Assembly: GCF_913063105.1 (NCBI RefSeq)
Contig: NZ_CAJXYQ010000007.1
Location: forward strand, 1-64,000
Source of the DNA: an uncultured Draconibacterium sp.
GTDB lineage: Bacteria; Bacteroidota; Bacteroidia; Bacteroidales; Prolixibacteraceae
DNA length: 64,000 nucleotides
Reading direction: 5' to 3'
Shown: one piece after another, positions 1 to 8,732 of the stretch
Layout of the letters: every line of letters starts with the position of its first letter
Numbering within the stretch: position 1 is the first letter of the stretch
Notes under the pieces: model-generated
The model's database searches: none
Told to the model about the DNA's origin: nothing
Seen by the model: the letters and a program-made list of their open reading frames with translations, nothing else
Made by a program: the position numbers and the translations under genes

Positions 1-99
1 GATGCAGGTGCAGTTGCCATTTTTGGCCCGGGTACCAGCGTTGCAGGTGCAGGTAAAAAAATCCTTGAGATTTTGATTGAAGCCTACAAGGAAGATTAG
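1..99 (+). CDS. C-terminal end of a B12-binding methylmalonyl-CoA mutase-type protein (partial)
   Basis: The first 32 codons before a TAG stop encode the last strand and helix of a cobalamin-binding Rossmann domain. The motif AIFGPGT followed by a helix (KKILEILIEA) matches the C-terminus of methylmalonyl-CoA mutase large subunits and related acyl-CoA mutases, where FGPGT lies near the end of the B12 domain. The 5' part is outside the window, so the exact mutase type cannot be told. A strong hairpin with a T-run follows 43 bp after the stop. Confidence 0.75.
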   Translation, partial: DAGAVAIFGPGTSVAGAGKKILEILIEAYKED

Positions 100-142
100 A
101 TTATTGGAATAATAGAATATTAGAATTCTGATATAAGATACG

Positions 143-170
143 AAGCCGGTTCCGTTTGGGACCGGCTTTT
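143..170 (+). terminator. Intrinsic terminator after the mutase gene
   Basis: Inverted repeat AAGCCGGT / ACCGGCTT with a short loop is followed by TTTT-ATTTTATT on the plus strand. It ends the transcript of the mutase-like gene. Confidence 0.8.
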
Positions 171-226
171 ATTTTATTGCAACAGACAGACTTCCTGATT
201 AAACGAAACATTTCACGCAAAAAAAA

Positions 227-250
227 ATGCGATCCGTTACCGAATCGCAT
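227..250 (-). terminator. Intrinsic terminator of the 284-874 gene
   Basis: Perfect 7-bp inverted repeat ATGCGAT/ATCGCAT with a 10-nt loop. On the minus strand it is followed by a run of eight or more T, 34 bp past the stop of the secreted protein gene. Confidence 0.8.
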
Positions 251-283
251 TCCCTAAACTAAACTATCTAAAATGCCTTGTTT

Positions 284-874
284 TTACAAGGTAAAATCAT
301 ATTCAAATACATCTTCATCGTTCGAAATAACTACACTGTAGTTTCCTTTGCGCAGTTCCTTGATTGGTATCGCTCTTTGAATGGAAAAATCATTTCCTAA
401 ATCTGCTTCTGCCAGCAGTTCACGCGACGAATCGTAAACATACACTTTAACATCTTCCATCTGATAATTCAGGAAGGTAAACCTCAGCATATTTTCATCA
501 TGAATAAAATAGGGCTCGACTGATTTTCGAATGCTCTCCACATTTACAACGCCATCCTCAACCGCCAAACGCTTTCTAACTTCTTCGTTATCTATTTTAA
601 CGCGATAATAATAAACGCCTTCCTCCAAATTCGAAAAATCATAACGTTTATTGAGCTGGGCCAGTGGTGCCCTTGTTTTCATACTGTACAGGTCTCTTCC
701 TTCAGCATCGGTAACTTCAATTTCAAAGTTACTCATTTGGGCGTTCGAGATTTTTACGACAGTTAAATCGGCATTGCTCGATTCAAAATTTACTTTCAGA
801 TTACCTGAGGCTGACGCTACATTCAACCCAACAGCTACCAAAATCAAAGTCATTAATGTTCCAATTGTTTTCAT
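284..874 (-). CDS. Small secreted two-domain beta-sandwich-like protein (paralogue family member 1)
   Basis: 196 aa with an N-terminal signal peptide (residues 1-22, MKTIGTLM...ASA) and no membrane segment afterwards. The mature part splits into two similar halves of about 80 residues: one ends in F..LEEGVYYYRV, the other in LRKGNYSVVIS, with EPYF and LGNDFSI between them. This pattern of strands closed by GxYxV resembles Ig-like or DUF3244-type periplasmic proteins of Bacteroidota, but I do not recognise a named family. Two paralogues with the same layout lie at 28271-28852 and 29047-29631. The gene is monocistronic with its own terminator. Function unknown; export is well supported. Confidence 0.8.
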   Translation of the reverse strand: MKTIGTLMTLILVAVGLNVASASGNLKVNFESSNADLTVVKISNAQMSNFEIEVTDAEGRDLYSMKTRAPLAQLNKRYDFSNLEEGVYYYRVKIDNEEVRKRLAVEDGVVNVESIRKSVEPYFIHDENMLRFTFLNYQMEDVKVYVYDSSRELLAEADLGNDFSIQRAIPIKELRKGNYSVVISNDEDVFEYDFTL

Positions 875-1191
875 GTTTTCCAGTGTTAAATTTCAAATTG
901 TTACTGCTTTCTTTACCACTATAAAAAACAAAAATGATTTTTGTTTAATTTTTATTTCTTTTTATCAAACACTATCACGCCTATTACTACACAGGTCAAT
1001 TATAAACGAGCTTCAGGCTTTTGTTAATTTGTGTTAATTTTTACTTTCAAAAACAAACTTTCCACCTTTTATTCAAGATCAAAGGCAAATAATTCCGGTA
1101 CACTGATGAATTTACCACGGGTTAAACAGGAATACGATCTAATCATCTATTATTTATAACTATTCTTTACATTAAACAATTACTCATTTTC
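875..1191. other. Gene-free intergenic stretch, left part
   Basis: AT-rich DNA upstream of the minus-strand secreted protein gene. It should hold that gene's promoter, but I could not assign a clear TTTG/TAnnTTTG pair. A plus-strand open frame over 651-1037 is mostly antisense to the secreted gene and has no coding character. Confidence 0.5.
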
Positions 1192-1506
1192 CTTCTGAAG
1201 GTCAATTTTGGGCTTCGGAAGGTATTGTTTGAGCTTCTGAAGGTCAATTTTGGGCTTCGGAAGCTACTGTTTAAGCTTCGGAAGGTGCTCTTTGGGCTTC
1301 GGAAGCTACTGTTTAAGCTTTCGAAGTTATATTTTAAGGTTCATCAGTTAAAATTTAAAGATCGGAAGGTGTTGTTTTATCTTCTGAAGCTGTATTTTAA
1401 TGTTCTTAAGCTGCAGGTTCAACCTCCGTGCCCCAGGTTTTAACTTCAGCAGGTGTAGCTTCAATTTTTAATGTCTGATCTTAAGCTCCCTAAAGTAAAA
1501 TTTTAG
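1192..1506. repeat. 15-unit degenerate tandem array, exact 21-bp period
   Basis: Fifteen successive 21-bp units keep register without a gap. The best units read CTTCGGAAGGT or CTTCGGAAGCT followed by a T-rich half such as ACTGTTTAAG. Units at 1192, 1213, 1234, 1255, 1276 and 1297 are closely alike, and similarity decays to the right while the spacing stays exact. Because 21 is a multiple of 3, a 72-codon frame (1225-1443) stays open and encodes a heptad of Leu/Lys/Phe; I treat it as a by-product. There are no unique spacers, so it is not a CRISPR array. It lies in the gap before the LytTR regulator operon. Confidence 0.85.
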
Positions 1507-1626
1507 CCTGGCAAGCAACTTATTGTATTGAATGAGCCAAGAATAAATGTTGAAATAAAATTAATGGCTGCCGGGAGATGAGCCAGGACAACTATATTAT
1601 AGCATTTTTCGGTATGTAGTGTAAGA

Positions 1627-1658
1627 AAAAAGCGAAACCGGGAAACGGATTCGCTCTA
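1627..1658 (-). terminator. Orphan intrinsic terminator, minus strand
   Basis: Inverted repeat AGCGAA.CCG / CGG.TTCGCT; on the minus strand it is followed by TTTTTTCTTAC. No minus-strand gene is recognisable in the roughly 300 bp that would be transcribed into it (1659-1960), so it may end a small RNA or mark a lost gene. Confidence 0.55.
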
Positions 1659-1864
1659 AAACTATTAAACCAAACTTATGAAAAACTATTTAAATGCTAT
1701 TTAATTGAAATCATAAACTCTGACCGCCAAAATCCAAAAAGGTTTAATCTTGCCCATTCGTTCGATGCTTAAAACTTTTTAAGTTTAAACAAAAACAATA
1801 ATCTGCCATTTTTAGATACTTTTAAAATTGAAACCAAAACAAGTTAATTTACAAAACAAAAAAT

Positions 1865-1918
1865 TACCGTTTATACACCAGAACCTACCGTTTATACAAC
1901 AGGACCTACCGTTTAAAC
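1865..1918 (+). promoter_or_regulatory. Three 21-bp-spaced direct repeats, likely LytTR binding sites
   Basis: TACCGTTTATAC at 1865, TACCGTTTATAC at 1886 and TACCGTTTAAAC at 1907 are exactly 21 bp apart, and the 9-bp spacers are also alike (ACCAGAACC, AACAGGACC). LytTR-domain regulators bind imperfect direct repeats two helical turns apart. The block ends 42 bp before the ATG of a LytTR regulator, so autoregulation is likely. The same triplet recurs after the operon at 5666-5719. Confidence 0.75.
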
Positions 1919-1960
1919 ATTTACTCCTGTTTTTTTCCTATATGTTTTATCTTTGTTACG

Positions 1961-2755
1961 ATGACTACATACAACGCCATAATTATAGACGACGAAGCAA
2001 ATGTGCAGGAAGCCCTGAAAATTTTGCTTCAGCGTAATTGCCCGGAAGTTAACCTTTGTGGAGTAGCAAACTCTGCCGGTAAGGGACGCGAATTACTTAT
2101 GAAATGGGATATTCATTTAATCTTTTTAGACATTTCCATGCCGGGCGAAAATGGTTTCGAATTTCTTGATTCCATACCCAAAGAAGATTATGCCATAATT
2201 TTCACCACTGCCTATGAAGAATATGCCCTGCGTGCCATAAAAACAAATGCAATCGATTATTTATTGAAGCCAATTGACCCGGAAGAACTTGAAGATGCGG
2301 TTGAAAAAGCGTCCTCTCATCTCGATTTGCGTCGTCAAAATAAGCAAATACAAAAAACATATGGCGAATCGCTAAACAACCTGGCACGCCAGGCCAAAGA
2401 TGGTGTTGAGTATGCTCCGAAAATTACCATTCTGGAAAAGTTTGGCTTCCACATACTTGAAGTAGAAAAAATTAAATACATTGAAGCCGACGGAAACTAC
2501 AGCGTAATTCACATTTCCGGATTGGACAAAATAATATCAAGCAAGCCGGTAGGTGAGTTTGAAAAGATTCTTGATCCATCCATATTTGTCCGCATTCATA
2601 AATCTACTTTACTAAATATTCATTACTTACGAGGATTTTCGAGTTTAGAAGGAAGTTTTGCTATCTTAGACGATAACACGCAACTGGCCATATCGCGTAG
2701 AAAATACAACGAATTTAAAGATGCGGTAGACAATTATTCAAAATCAATCGATTAG
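1961..2755 (+). CDS. LytTR-family response regulator
   Basis: 264 aa. Residues about 4-120 are a receiver domain: acidic pair D10/D11, phosphoacceptor D57 (LIFLDISMPG), T83 and K103 (LLKPID). Residues about 153-258 are a LytTR DNA-binding domain (ILEVEKIKYIEADGNYS, FVRIHKSTLLNI). It acts as the transcription factor partner of the sensor kinase encoded directly after it; the stop TAG shares its G with the next gene's GTG start, showing tight translational coupling. A triplet of 21-bp repeats just upstream is the probable target. The regulated genes beyond its own operon are not evident. Confidence 0.93.
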   Translation: MTTYNAIIIDDEANVQEALKILLQRNCPEVNLCGVANSAGKGRELLMKWDIHLIFLDISMPGENGFEFLDSIPKEDYAIIFTTAYEEYALRAIKTNAIDYLLKPIDPEELEDAVEKASSHLDLRRQNKQIQKTYGESLNNLARQAKDGVEYAPKITILEKFGFHILEVEKIKYIEADGNYSVIHISGLDKIISSKPVGEFEKILDPSIFVRIHKSTLLNIHYLRGFSSLEGSFAILDDNTQLAISRRKYNEFKDAVDNYSKSID

Positions 2756-5658
2756 TGAAAAAAAGCCTTCTGATATCAATTCTTATTGTATCACTCACGC
2801 AGTTTGTTTTTGGGCAAAATCCTTTTATATCCAATTACACTATTGCCGATGGGTTACCTTCAAACCGTTGCCATTGTATTTTAAAAGATAAAAGTGGCTT
2901 TATTTGGGTTGGCACCGATGTTGGTATTGTTCGTTTTGATGGAGCAGGATTCACCCGCTTTACCGTTAAAGATGGGCTTAGCTACAATGCTACAATCCGG
3001 ATGAAAGAGGATATGGAAGGTAGGATTTGGTTTTTAAATAATGACGGATCGGTGAATTACTTTTTTAAGAATCAAATTTATAATGAAAATAATGCCCCAT
3101 TTCTGGCTGAAATAAAATCAAATTTCTACTACCACGATTTTTACCAGGATAACGATTCTTCCATATATCTGTTTACCGGAAATGCCGAGGTTAGTGTTGT
3201 AAAAGGCACAAAATATATCGACTTCACTTCATCCAATCAGCCGGGAACTGTTTTGTTCTCCATCAGTAAAGCATCCAATAACAACCTGCTGTATTGGGAG
3301 CACAACAGAATTGTTGAGAAAAATTCTACTGATAATATAGCAGCCATTTACCCCTTAGACTTTACGGTTAGTAAAGCCATCGCCCAAGCTGACGGTTTCT
3401 CCTACGTTTGCGACCTAGAAGGAAATATCCATTTGTTTCGGAATGCAAAAATGGTGGTACGAAACTATATAAAAACCAACTCGAAATCAGTAAATGATAT
3501 TATTGTAAAGGATAATTTTATTTGGGTTTCAACATTTGATAACGGCCTTTTTTGTTTTGAAAACGATAGCCTCATCCTTCATCAACCACTCGAGAAAATT
3601 CAAAATTTGGTTGCCGACGACCAAAACAACATCTGGACAAGTTCGAGTACTTATGGAATTTTTAAGATAAGTACTGATATTATTAAATATAAGACTTTGG
3701 GCACAGATAATTTTGACAACAAAGGAATTCGGGGGATTGCTCCATCAAACCAGGATTACCTTTGGTTAACAAATGGTGAATCAATTTATTCTTTAAAAAA
3801 AGACGAAATTGGAAACCAAAAATTAACACTTCAAGGGAAAATACTTGACAACTTGTATCACTTAAAAAATAACACCCTGTTGGCAAGTGGCACAAATACA
3901 CCTTTACATTTTATTAAAAATGTTTATGTTGATAACAGTAGCAACACTTTAACTTACGGCGAGATAACGATAAGCGAACAGCATTGCTTAAAATATGTGG
4001 TGGCCCCAAATGAAAGATATGCCGGTTACTACCTAAACGACAATTTTTTTATTACTGATTTTAACAACAACGACACAACCACTACTTACAGTACTAAAAA
4101 CCGGCGAATAAGAAATATGTTTTTTAATAAAGACAGCAATTTAGTAGTAAATACCAGTACTAATTTTATATTCAATCAGGGTAAAACACACATCGATCCT
4201 GTGTATGACCAACTCCTTGATGTTCGCATTGCTGCAAATGTTAGCATTAATGATGATTCAGAAGTTTTGTATATTATTGACAATGATTCGAACCGGCTTG
4301 TTATAATAACGGATAACAAGTTGTATCCTTTCTTAAACAATCTGGAAGAACAATTTGATCAAAATCTCAGGAATATAATTTACTACAAGAATACCTTATT
4401 TCTTTTTACCGTAAAAACCATCTACTTTATTTCTAACCCGCTAGCTATTACTAATGGTAAAGAGACAAAGATCAACCATTTGAATATTGAATTTAATAAC
4501 ATTAACGATGTGCACTGCCAGAATGATATTCTATATGTGGCCTCCGACGATGGATTAACCCTTATACCTTTTGATGCATGTGTAAATGAGGTTCCATTTC
4601 CAACCCAACCATATTTCTCGCAAGTGCTAATTGATAACAAGCCTTTTGATTTCACCAACCAAAGGGTAGTTTACAAGAATAAAGACCGCTTAAATATTGA
4701 ATTCTCAAGCCTGAATTTCTCCTCTACCCCATCAAACTACGCCTATATGCTTGAAGGCGTAAATAACACCTGGGTTACCGGAACCGAAACACAGGTAGCC
4801 TACCTCAACTTAAAACCGGGCAACTATACTTTTAAGCTAAAATCGAGAAAAAACCTTGAAGCATACAGCGAAGTTATTGAACTTCCTATTCTGATTGAGC
4901 CAACCTTTTTTCAACTCTTAATAACAAAAATTTTCATTGTTTTAATTCTGCTTGGTTTGGGGTTTCTTGTAATAAGAGCTTATTATCGACGTCAGTTAAT
5001 AAACCGGGAGAAAGACTACCAGTTGGTTACTCTCGAAAACCGTGCACTTCAATCCATGATGAATCCACATTTTATATTCAATTCTCTGGGGTCGATACAG
5101 AAGTTCCTTTTACAAAACAAAGCAGAGGAAGCAGGCACCTACCTGTCAAACTTTGCCCGCTTAATACGCCAAACGATGAATTCAATAAAGTCTAATTCAG
5201 TTCCGCTTGATGATGAAGTTGACCGCTTGCGTAACTATATCAAACTGGAACAATCAAGACTTGAAAATCGATTTGATTTCCACATACTTGTGGATGAACG
5301 CCTTGAAGAAGATGAGTATTCTATCCCATCGATGATTGTTCAACCCTTTGTTGAGAATGCAATTTGGCATGGTATTTCGCAACTTACTGAAGGGGGCAAC
5401 ATTACGGTTCGATTTAATTATATTAATGAAGAAAGCGTGGAAGTTATAGTTGAAGACAATGGTATTGGATTTGAAAGGTCAAAAGCTTTTTCCAAATCAA
5501 AGGATCACCTGAATCTGGCTTCGAGTCTCACCAACAAACGAATTCAATTAATTGGCGAAAAATATCGGGTTAAAACACAACTCAATTATGAAGAACTATT
5601 CCCCGGAAAGACAAATCCAGGTGCCAAAATTACACTTTTGCTTCCAATTGTTGAATAA
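2755..5658 (+). CDS. Two-component sensor histidine kinase, propeller-Y_Y_Y-LytS type
   Basis: 967 aa starting at GTG, which overlaps the regulator's stop by one base. The order is: signal peptide (1-20); a long periplasmic seven-bladed-propeller region (about 25-620, with blade motifs such as GFIWVGTDVGIVRFD); a Y_Y_Y-type Ig fold (about 635-710); one membrane helix (about 722-744); and a His_kinase domain with H772 in MNPHFIFNSL, N-box QPFVENAIWHG and G-box DNGIGF. This is the LytS-like kinase type that pairs with LytTR regulators in Bacteroidota, sensing a periplasmic signal. Unlike SusC/D-linked hybrid sensors it lacks a fused regulator. The ligand cannot be inferred, because no polysaccharide genes adjoin it. 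Confidence 0.92.
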   Translation: MKKSLLISILIVSLTQFVFGQNPFISNYTIADGLPSNRCHCILKDKSGFIWVGTDVGIVRFDGAGFTRFTVKDGLSYNATIRMKEDMEGRIWFLNNDGSVNYFFKNQIYNENNAPFLAEIKSNFYYHDFYQDNDSSIYLFTGNAEVSVVKGTKYIDFTSSNQPGTVLFSISKASNNNLLYWEHNRIVEKNSTDNIAAIYPLDFTVSKAIAQADGFSYVCDLEGNIHLFRNAKMVVRNYIKTNSKSVNDIIVKDNFIWVSTFDNGLFCFENDSLILHQPLEKIQNLVADDQNNIWTSSSTYGIFKISTDIIKYKTLGTDNFDNKGIRGIAPSNQDYLWLTNGESIYSLKKDEIGNQKLTLQGKILDNLYHLKNNTLLASGTNTPLHFIKNVYVDNSSNTLTYGEITISEQHCLKYVVAPNERYAGYYLNDNFFITDFNNNDTTTTYSTKNRRIRNMFFNKDSNLVVNTSTNFIFNQGKTHIDPVYDQLLDVRIAANVSINDDSEVLYIIDNDSNRLVIITDNKLYPFLNNLEEQFDQNLRNIIYYKNTLFLFTVKTIYFISNPLAITNGKETKINHLNIEFNNINDVHCQNDILYVASDDGLTLIPFDACVNEVPFPTQPYFSQVLIDNKPFDFTNQRVVYKNKDRLNIEFSSLNFSSTPSNYAYMLEGVNNTWVTGTETQVAYLNLKPGNYTFKLKSRKNLEAYSEVIELPILIEPTFFQLLITKIFIVLILLGLGFLVIRAYYRRQLINREKDYQLVTLENRALQSMMNPHFIFNSLGSIQKFLLQNKAEEAGTYLSNFARLIRQTMNSIKSNSVPLDDEVDRLRNYIKLEQSRLENRFDFHILVDERLEEDEYSIPSMIVQPFVENAIWHGISQLTEGGNITVRFNYINEESVEVIVEDNGIGFERSKAFSKSKDHLNLASSLTNKRIQLIGEKYRVKTQLNYEELFPGKTNPGAKITLLLPIVE

Positions 5659-5665
5659 ACAATTT

Positions 5666-5719
5666 TACCGTTTATACACCAGAACCTACCGCTTATACAT
5701 TAGAACCTACCGTTTATAC
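5666..5719 (+). promoter_or_regulatory. Second triplet of 21-bp direct repeats, downstream of the kinase
   Basis: TACCGTTTATAC at 5666, TACCGCTTATAC at 5687 and TACCGTTTATAC at 5708, again exactly 21 bp apart and with spacers ACCAGAACC and ATTAGAACC. It starts 8 bp after the kinase stop and copies the block at 1865-1918 in sequence, spacing and orientation. It could control a downstream transcript or be a sequestering site. Confidence 0.7.
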
Positions 5720-6147
5720 ATTAGCCAAAATTTTTTCATTTATAATTCCTAATATTGAACTGTAATTAAAAAACGGTTCTTTTCATACTGTCCATATAAA
5801 AACAAGAAGAAATTACCTCCCCACATTTCAATCCTTGTTATTGCGTAAAAAAGTTAAACTACCGCGGTTTTAACTATTGACAAACACAAACTGTCCTTTA
5901 CTGTCCCTGAAAGCAATACTAATAGTTAAATCAAAAGAAAAGCAAAACAAGGAACTATAAGCCAACCTCTCCTACAGAGGTTGGCTTTTTTATTGCAAAC
6001 ACGCGGTTGATGGTCTGGCAATTAACAAGCTGAATCATCTTTCCTGTTTTCTTACCAATCTTCAGTGCGCTCAAAATTTTAGGCTGGCTGCTTAATATCC
6101 CGGCAAATATGGTATTTTTAACCTACTAACATTAAAAAGGGGGTATT
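5720..6147. other. Intergenic region with a possible small transcript
   Basis: No protein gene is seen. The left part is AT-rich. Near the right end a strong plus-strand terminator (5959-5993) stands 300 bp after the kinase stop, too far for a tight operon end. A small RNA between about 5750 and 5993, or a long 3' UTR, would explain it. The acyl-CoA ligase begins after a GGGGG-containing leader at about 6138. Confidence 0.4.
5959..5993 (+). terminator. Strong intrinsic terminator
   Basis: Twelve-base stem AAGCCAACCTCT / AGAGGTTGGCTT with a 5-nt loop, followed by TTTTTATT on the plus strand. Confidence 0.85.
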
Positions 6148-7788
6148 ATGCGTAATCAAACTTTAGCAAGCCTTTATACCGAAGCCTTTACTCAGCACTG
6201 GGATGAAATGGCTTTTTCAGATTTCGAAGGCGGCAACTTCAACTACAAAGACATTGCAAAAACTATAAAGTCTTTACATTTATTTTACCAGCTTGCCGGG
6301 TTAAAACGGGGAGATAAAATAGCTGTTTTAGGCCGTAACTCATCAAACTGGGCAGCTTCATTTTTATCGGCGATATCTGCAGGCCTGGTAATTGTTCCCA
6401 TCCTTCCCGATTTTAATAAAAACGACACAAATCATATTATCAATCATTCCGAATCTAAAATTGTAATAGGGGCAGCCGGTCTTTTGGATAAAATTGATTT
6501 GGCATTCTCTGAAAAACTGGAAGCAATTATACAGCTTGAGGATTTTAGTTTTTTTAGTGGAAAAGACGCGAATCTTGAGTATAAATTGAACGACGGATTT
6601 CAATATTACAAAGAAAACACCCTCAGTAAAGATGCATTCGCTTTTGAAGAATGGGCACCAGAAGAAATGTGTATAATCTCATACACATCAGGAACCTCAG
6701 GTTTTACAAAAGGAGTAATGATTCCGGAACGAAGTTTATTGTCGAATATTATTTACGCCCGCGAACATATGCCTTTAAGCGCTGGAAATAAAATTGTTTC
6801 GTTTTTACCCATGGCACATGTTTATGGTTTGTTGTTCGAGTTTCTATTTCCTGTGAGCCTTGGCTGCCACATTACCTTTTTAAGTAAAATGCCATCACCT
6901 GCAGTAATTACAAAGGCTTTTGGAGAGATTAAACCGCATTTAATCCTGTCAGTACCTTTAGTGATTGAAAAGATTTACAAGAAAAGAATACTACCGGCTA
7001 TTGAAAAACCAAGCGTAAAATTATTGCTAAAAATACCGCTGCTTTCAGCTGTAATTCTAAAAAAAATTCGTGCAAAAATGATTGATACATTTGGCGGACG
7101 CTTTTTTGAAATTGTAATTGGTGGAGCACCACTAAGTGCCGATGTTGAGAAATTCTTTAAACGCATTAATTTCCCCTTTACAATTGGTTATGGCATGACA
7201 GAATGTGGGCCACTGATAAGTTACGAAGCCTGGAATAAAACGATGACCTCATCTGCCGGCCGTTTGGTTGATCGAATGGAAGTCCGGATAGATTCGGAAG
7301 ATCCTTATAATGTAGTTGGCGAAATTCAGGTTAAGGGCGAGAATGTTATGCTTGGGTATTATAAAAATGAGAAAGAAACAAAGGCAGCATTTACCGAAGA
7401 TGGATGGTTAAAAACAGGCGACCTGGGCGTAACAGATAAAAATGATTTTATTTACATTCGGGGCCGATCAAAAAATATGCTGCTGGGACCATCGGGGCAA
7501 AATATTTACCCGGAAGAAATTGAAGCAAAATTGTGCAACCAAAACTACATTGCCGAATGTGTTGTTGTTGACCGCGAACACAAATTAGTTGCCTTGGTTT
7601 ATCCTGATTACGAGGCTATGAAGACCAATAATGTAGACACGAAGGAAATCGATAAAATAATGGAAGAAAACAGGAAAAAGGCCAATGCAGAATTACCACG
7701 CTATGAAAATGTCAGCCGGATTGAGCTGGTTTCTGAAGAGTTTGAGAAAACACCAAAACGAAATATTAAACGCTACAAATACATATAA
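6148..7788 (+). CDS. AMP-dependent long-chain acyl-CoA ligase family protein
   Basis: 546 aa of the ANL superfamily (adenylates a carboxylate, then transfers it to CoA). Visible motifs: P-loop YTSGTSGFTKGV (about 178-189), YGMTECGP (about 347), DGWLKTGDLG (about 415), hinge RGRSKNMLLGPSGQNIYPEEIE, and the catalytic C-terminal lysine region PKRNIKRYKY at the very end. At 546 aa it is closer to short FadD-type ligases than to the 600-aa Bacteroidota form. A purine-rich AAAAAGGGGG sits 5-14 bp before ATG. It is monocistronic between two terminators. The fatty-acid chain length cannot be read from sequence. Confidence 0.88.
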   Translation: MRNQTLASLYTEAFTQHWDEMAFSDFEGGNFNYKDIAKTIKSLHLFYQLAGLKRGDKIAVLGRNSSNWAASFLSAISAGLVIVPILPDFNKNDTNHIINHSESKIVIGAAGLLDKIDLAFSEKLEAIIQLEDFSFFSGKDANLEYKLNDGFQYYKENTLSKDAFAFEEWAPEEMCIISYTSGTSGFTKGVMIPERSLLSNIIYAREHMPLSAGNKIVSFLPMAHVYGLLFEFLFPVSLGCHITFLSKMPSPAVITKAFGEIKPHLILSVPLVIEKIYKKRILPAIEKPSVKLLLKIPLLSAVILKKIRAKMIDTFGGRFFEIVIGGAPLSADVEKFFKRINFPFTIGYGMTECGPLISYEAWNKTMTSSAGRLVDRMEVRIDSEDPYNVVGEIQVKGENVMLGYYKNEKETKAAFTEDGWLKTGDLGVTDKNDFIYIRGRSKNMLLGPSGQNIYPEEIEAKLCNQNYIAECVVVDREHKLVALVYPDYEAMKTNNVDTKEIDKIMEENRKKANAELPRYENVSRIELVSEEFEKTPKRNIKRYKYI

Positions 7789-7791
7789 AAA

Positions 7792-7820
7792 AAACTCCGG
7801 TTTAAACACCGGAGTTTTTT
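7792..7820. terminator. Bidirectional terminator between convergent genes
   Basis: Perfect stem ACTCCGG / CCGGAGT with an 8-nt loop, flanked by A-run and T-run, so it serves both the ligase (plus) and the MscS gene (minus). Confidence 0.88.
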
Positions 7821-7835
7821 ATTGCAGCACATCTA

Positions 7836-8660
7836 TTATTTTTCGAGCTTGTTTAAATGCACATCCATTTGTGGGAATGGAATGGTTATGCCAGCCTCAT
7901 CAAGGGCTATTTTACCAGCCTCATAAACCTCAAAATATACTTTCCAGTAGTCTGTTGGTTTCGTATAAGGCCGCACAGCCAAATCAATTGAACTATCTCC
8001 CAGGCCTTTTACACCAACAAACGGAGCTGGGTCTTTTAACACACTCGGATGATTCTCAATAATCTTCATCAGCACATTCTTCGCCTTTTTTATATCCGAG
8101 TCATAGGAAATACCAAAATCCATATCAACTCGTATAACTCCTTCAGTAGTATAATTTACAATATCGTTGCTCGATACAGCTGCATTAGGCAATATCACCG
8201 TTTTGTTCTCGGGTGTTAAAAGTATGGTCACAAAAATATGTATCTCTTTTACTGTTCCCAGATGCCCTTGCGAAACAATAAGGTCGCCAACCTTAAATGG
8301 TTTAAAAATTAAAATCATCACGCCACCGGCAAAATTAGAAAGCGTTCCCTGCAAAGCCATACCAACCGCCAAACCGGCAGCACCAAGTACGGCAATAAAC
8401 GAGGTAGTTTCTATACCTACCATTTTTGCAATACTAATGAGTAACATCACCTTTAAAAGGATGTTTATAAGGCTGCGTAAAAATCCGCGCACCGAAACAT
8501 TGATGTCGCGTTTTTCCATCACCTTAGCTGTTCTGCGGGTAATAATCTTAATTACCCACAAGCCCAAAATCAATACAATAATGGCAGCAATTACCTTTAA
8601 TCCATAAGTAATCAGCAAATCATAAGCCATTTCCAAATATTCATTAACCTGTTCATTCAT
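7836..8660 (-). CDS. Small-conductance mechanosensitive channel, MscS family
   Basis: 274 aa, close to E. coli MscS length. Three membrane segments lie in residues about 15-110; the pore helix TM3 has the Gly/Ala-rich pattern GAAGLAVGMALQGTLSNFAGG, followed by FKPFKVGDLI of the beta domain. The C-terminal alpha/beta domain covers about 180-270. As a homoheptameric inner-membrane valve it releases solutes on hypo-osmotic shock. It is divergent from the Tat protein gene to its right and convergent with the ligase. Confidence 0.93.
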   Translation of the reverse strand: MNEQVNEYLEMAYDLLITYGLKVIAAIIVLILGLWVIKIITRRTAKVMEKRDINVSVRGFLRSLINILLKVMLLISIAKMVGIETTSFIAVLGAAGLAVGMALQGTLSNFAGGVMILIFKPFKVGDLIVSQGHLGTVKEIHIFVTILLTPENKTVILPNAAVSSNDIVNYTTEGVIRVDMDFGISYDSDIKKAKNVLMKIIENHPSVLKDPAPFVGVKGLGDSSIDLAVRPYTKPTDYWKVYFEVYEAGKIALDEAGITIPFPQMDVHLNKLEK

Positions 8661-8732
8661 AATATTAAAAGTTTAAATAATATCCAAGGTACTTAAATAA
8701 TTCACTTTTATCAAGAAGATGTAGAACACATG

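Noticed and set aside
651..1037. 128-codon plus-strand frame
   Set aside because: It is mostly antisense to the secreted protein gene, with no recognisable domain.
1225..1443. 72-codon plus-strand frame encoding Leu/Lys/Phe heptads
   Set aside because: It lies wholly in the 21-bp array, and its regularity follows from 21 being a multiple of 3. The sequence decays without keeping a protein pattern, and no ribosome site is seen.
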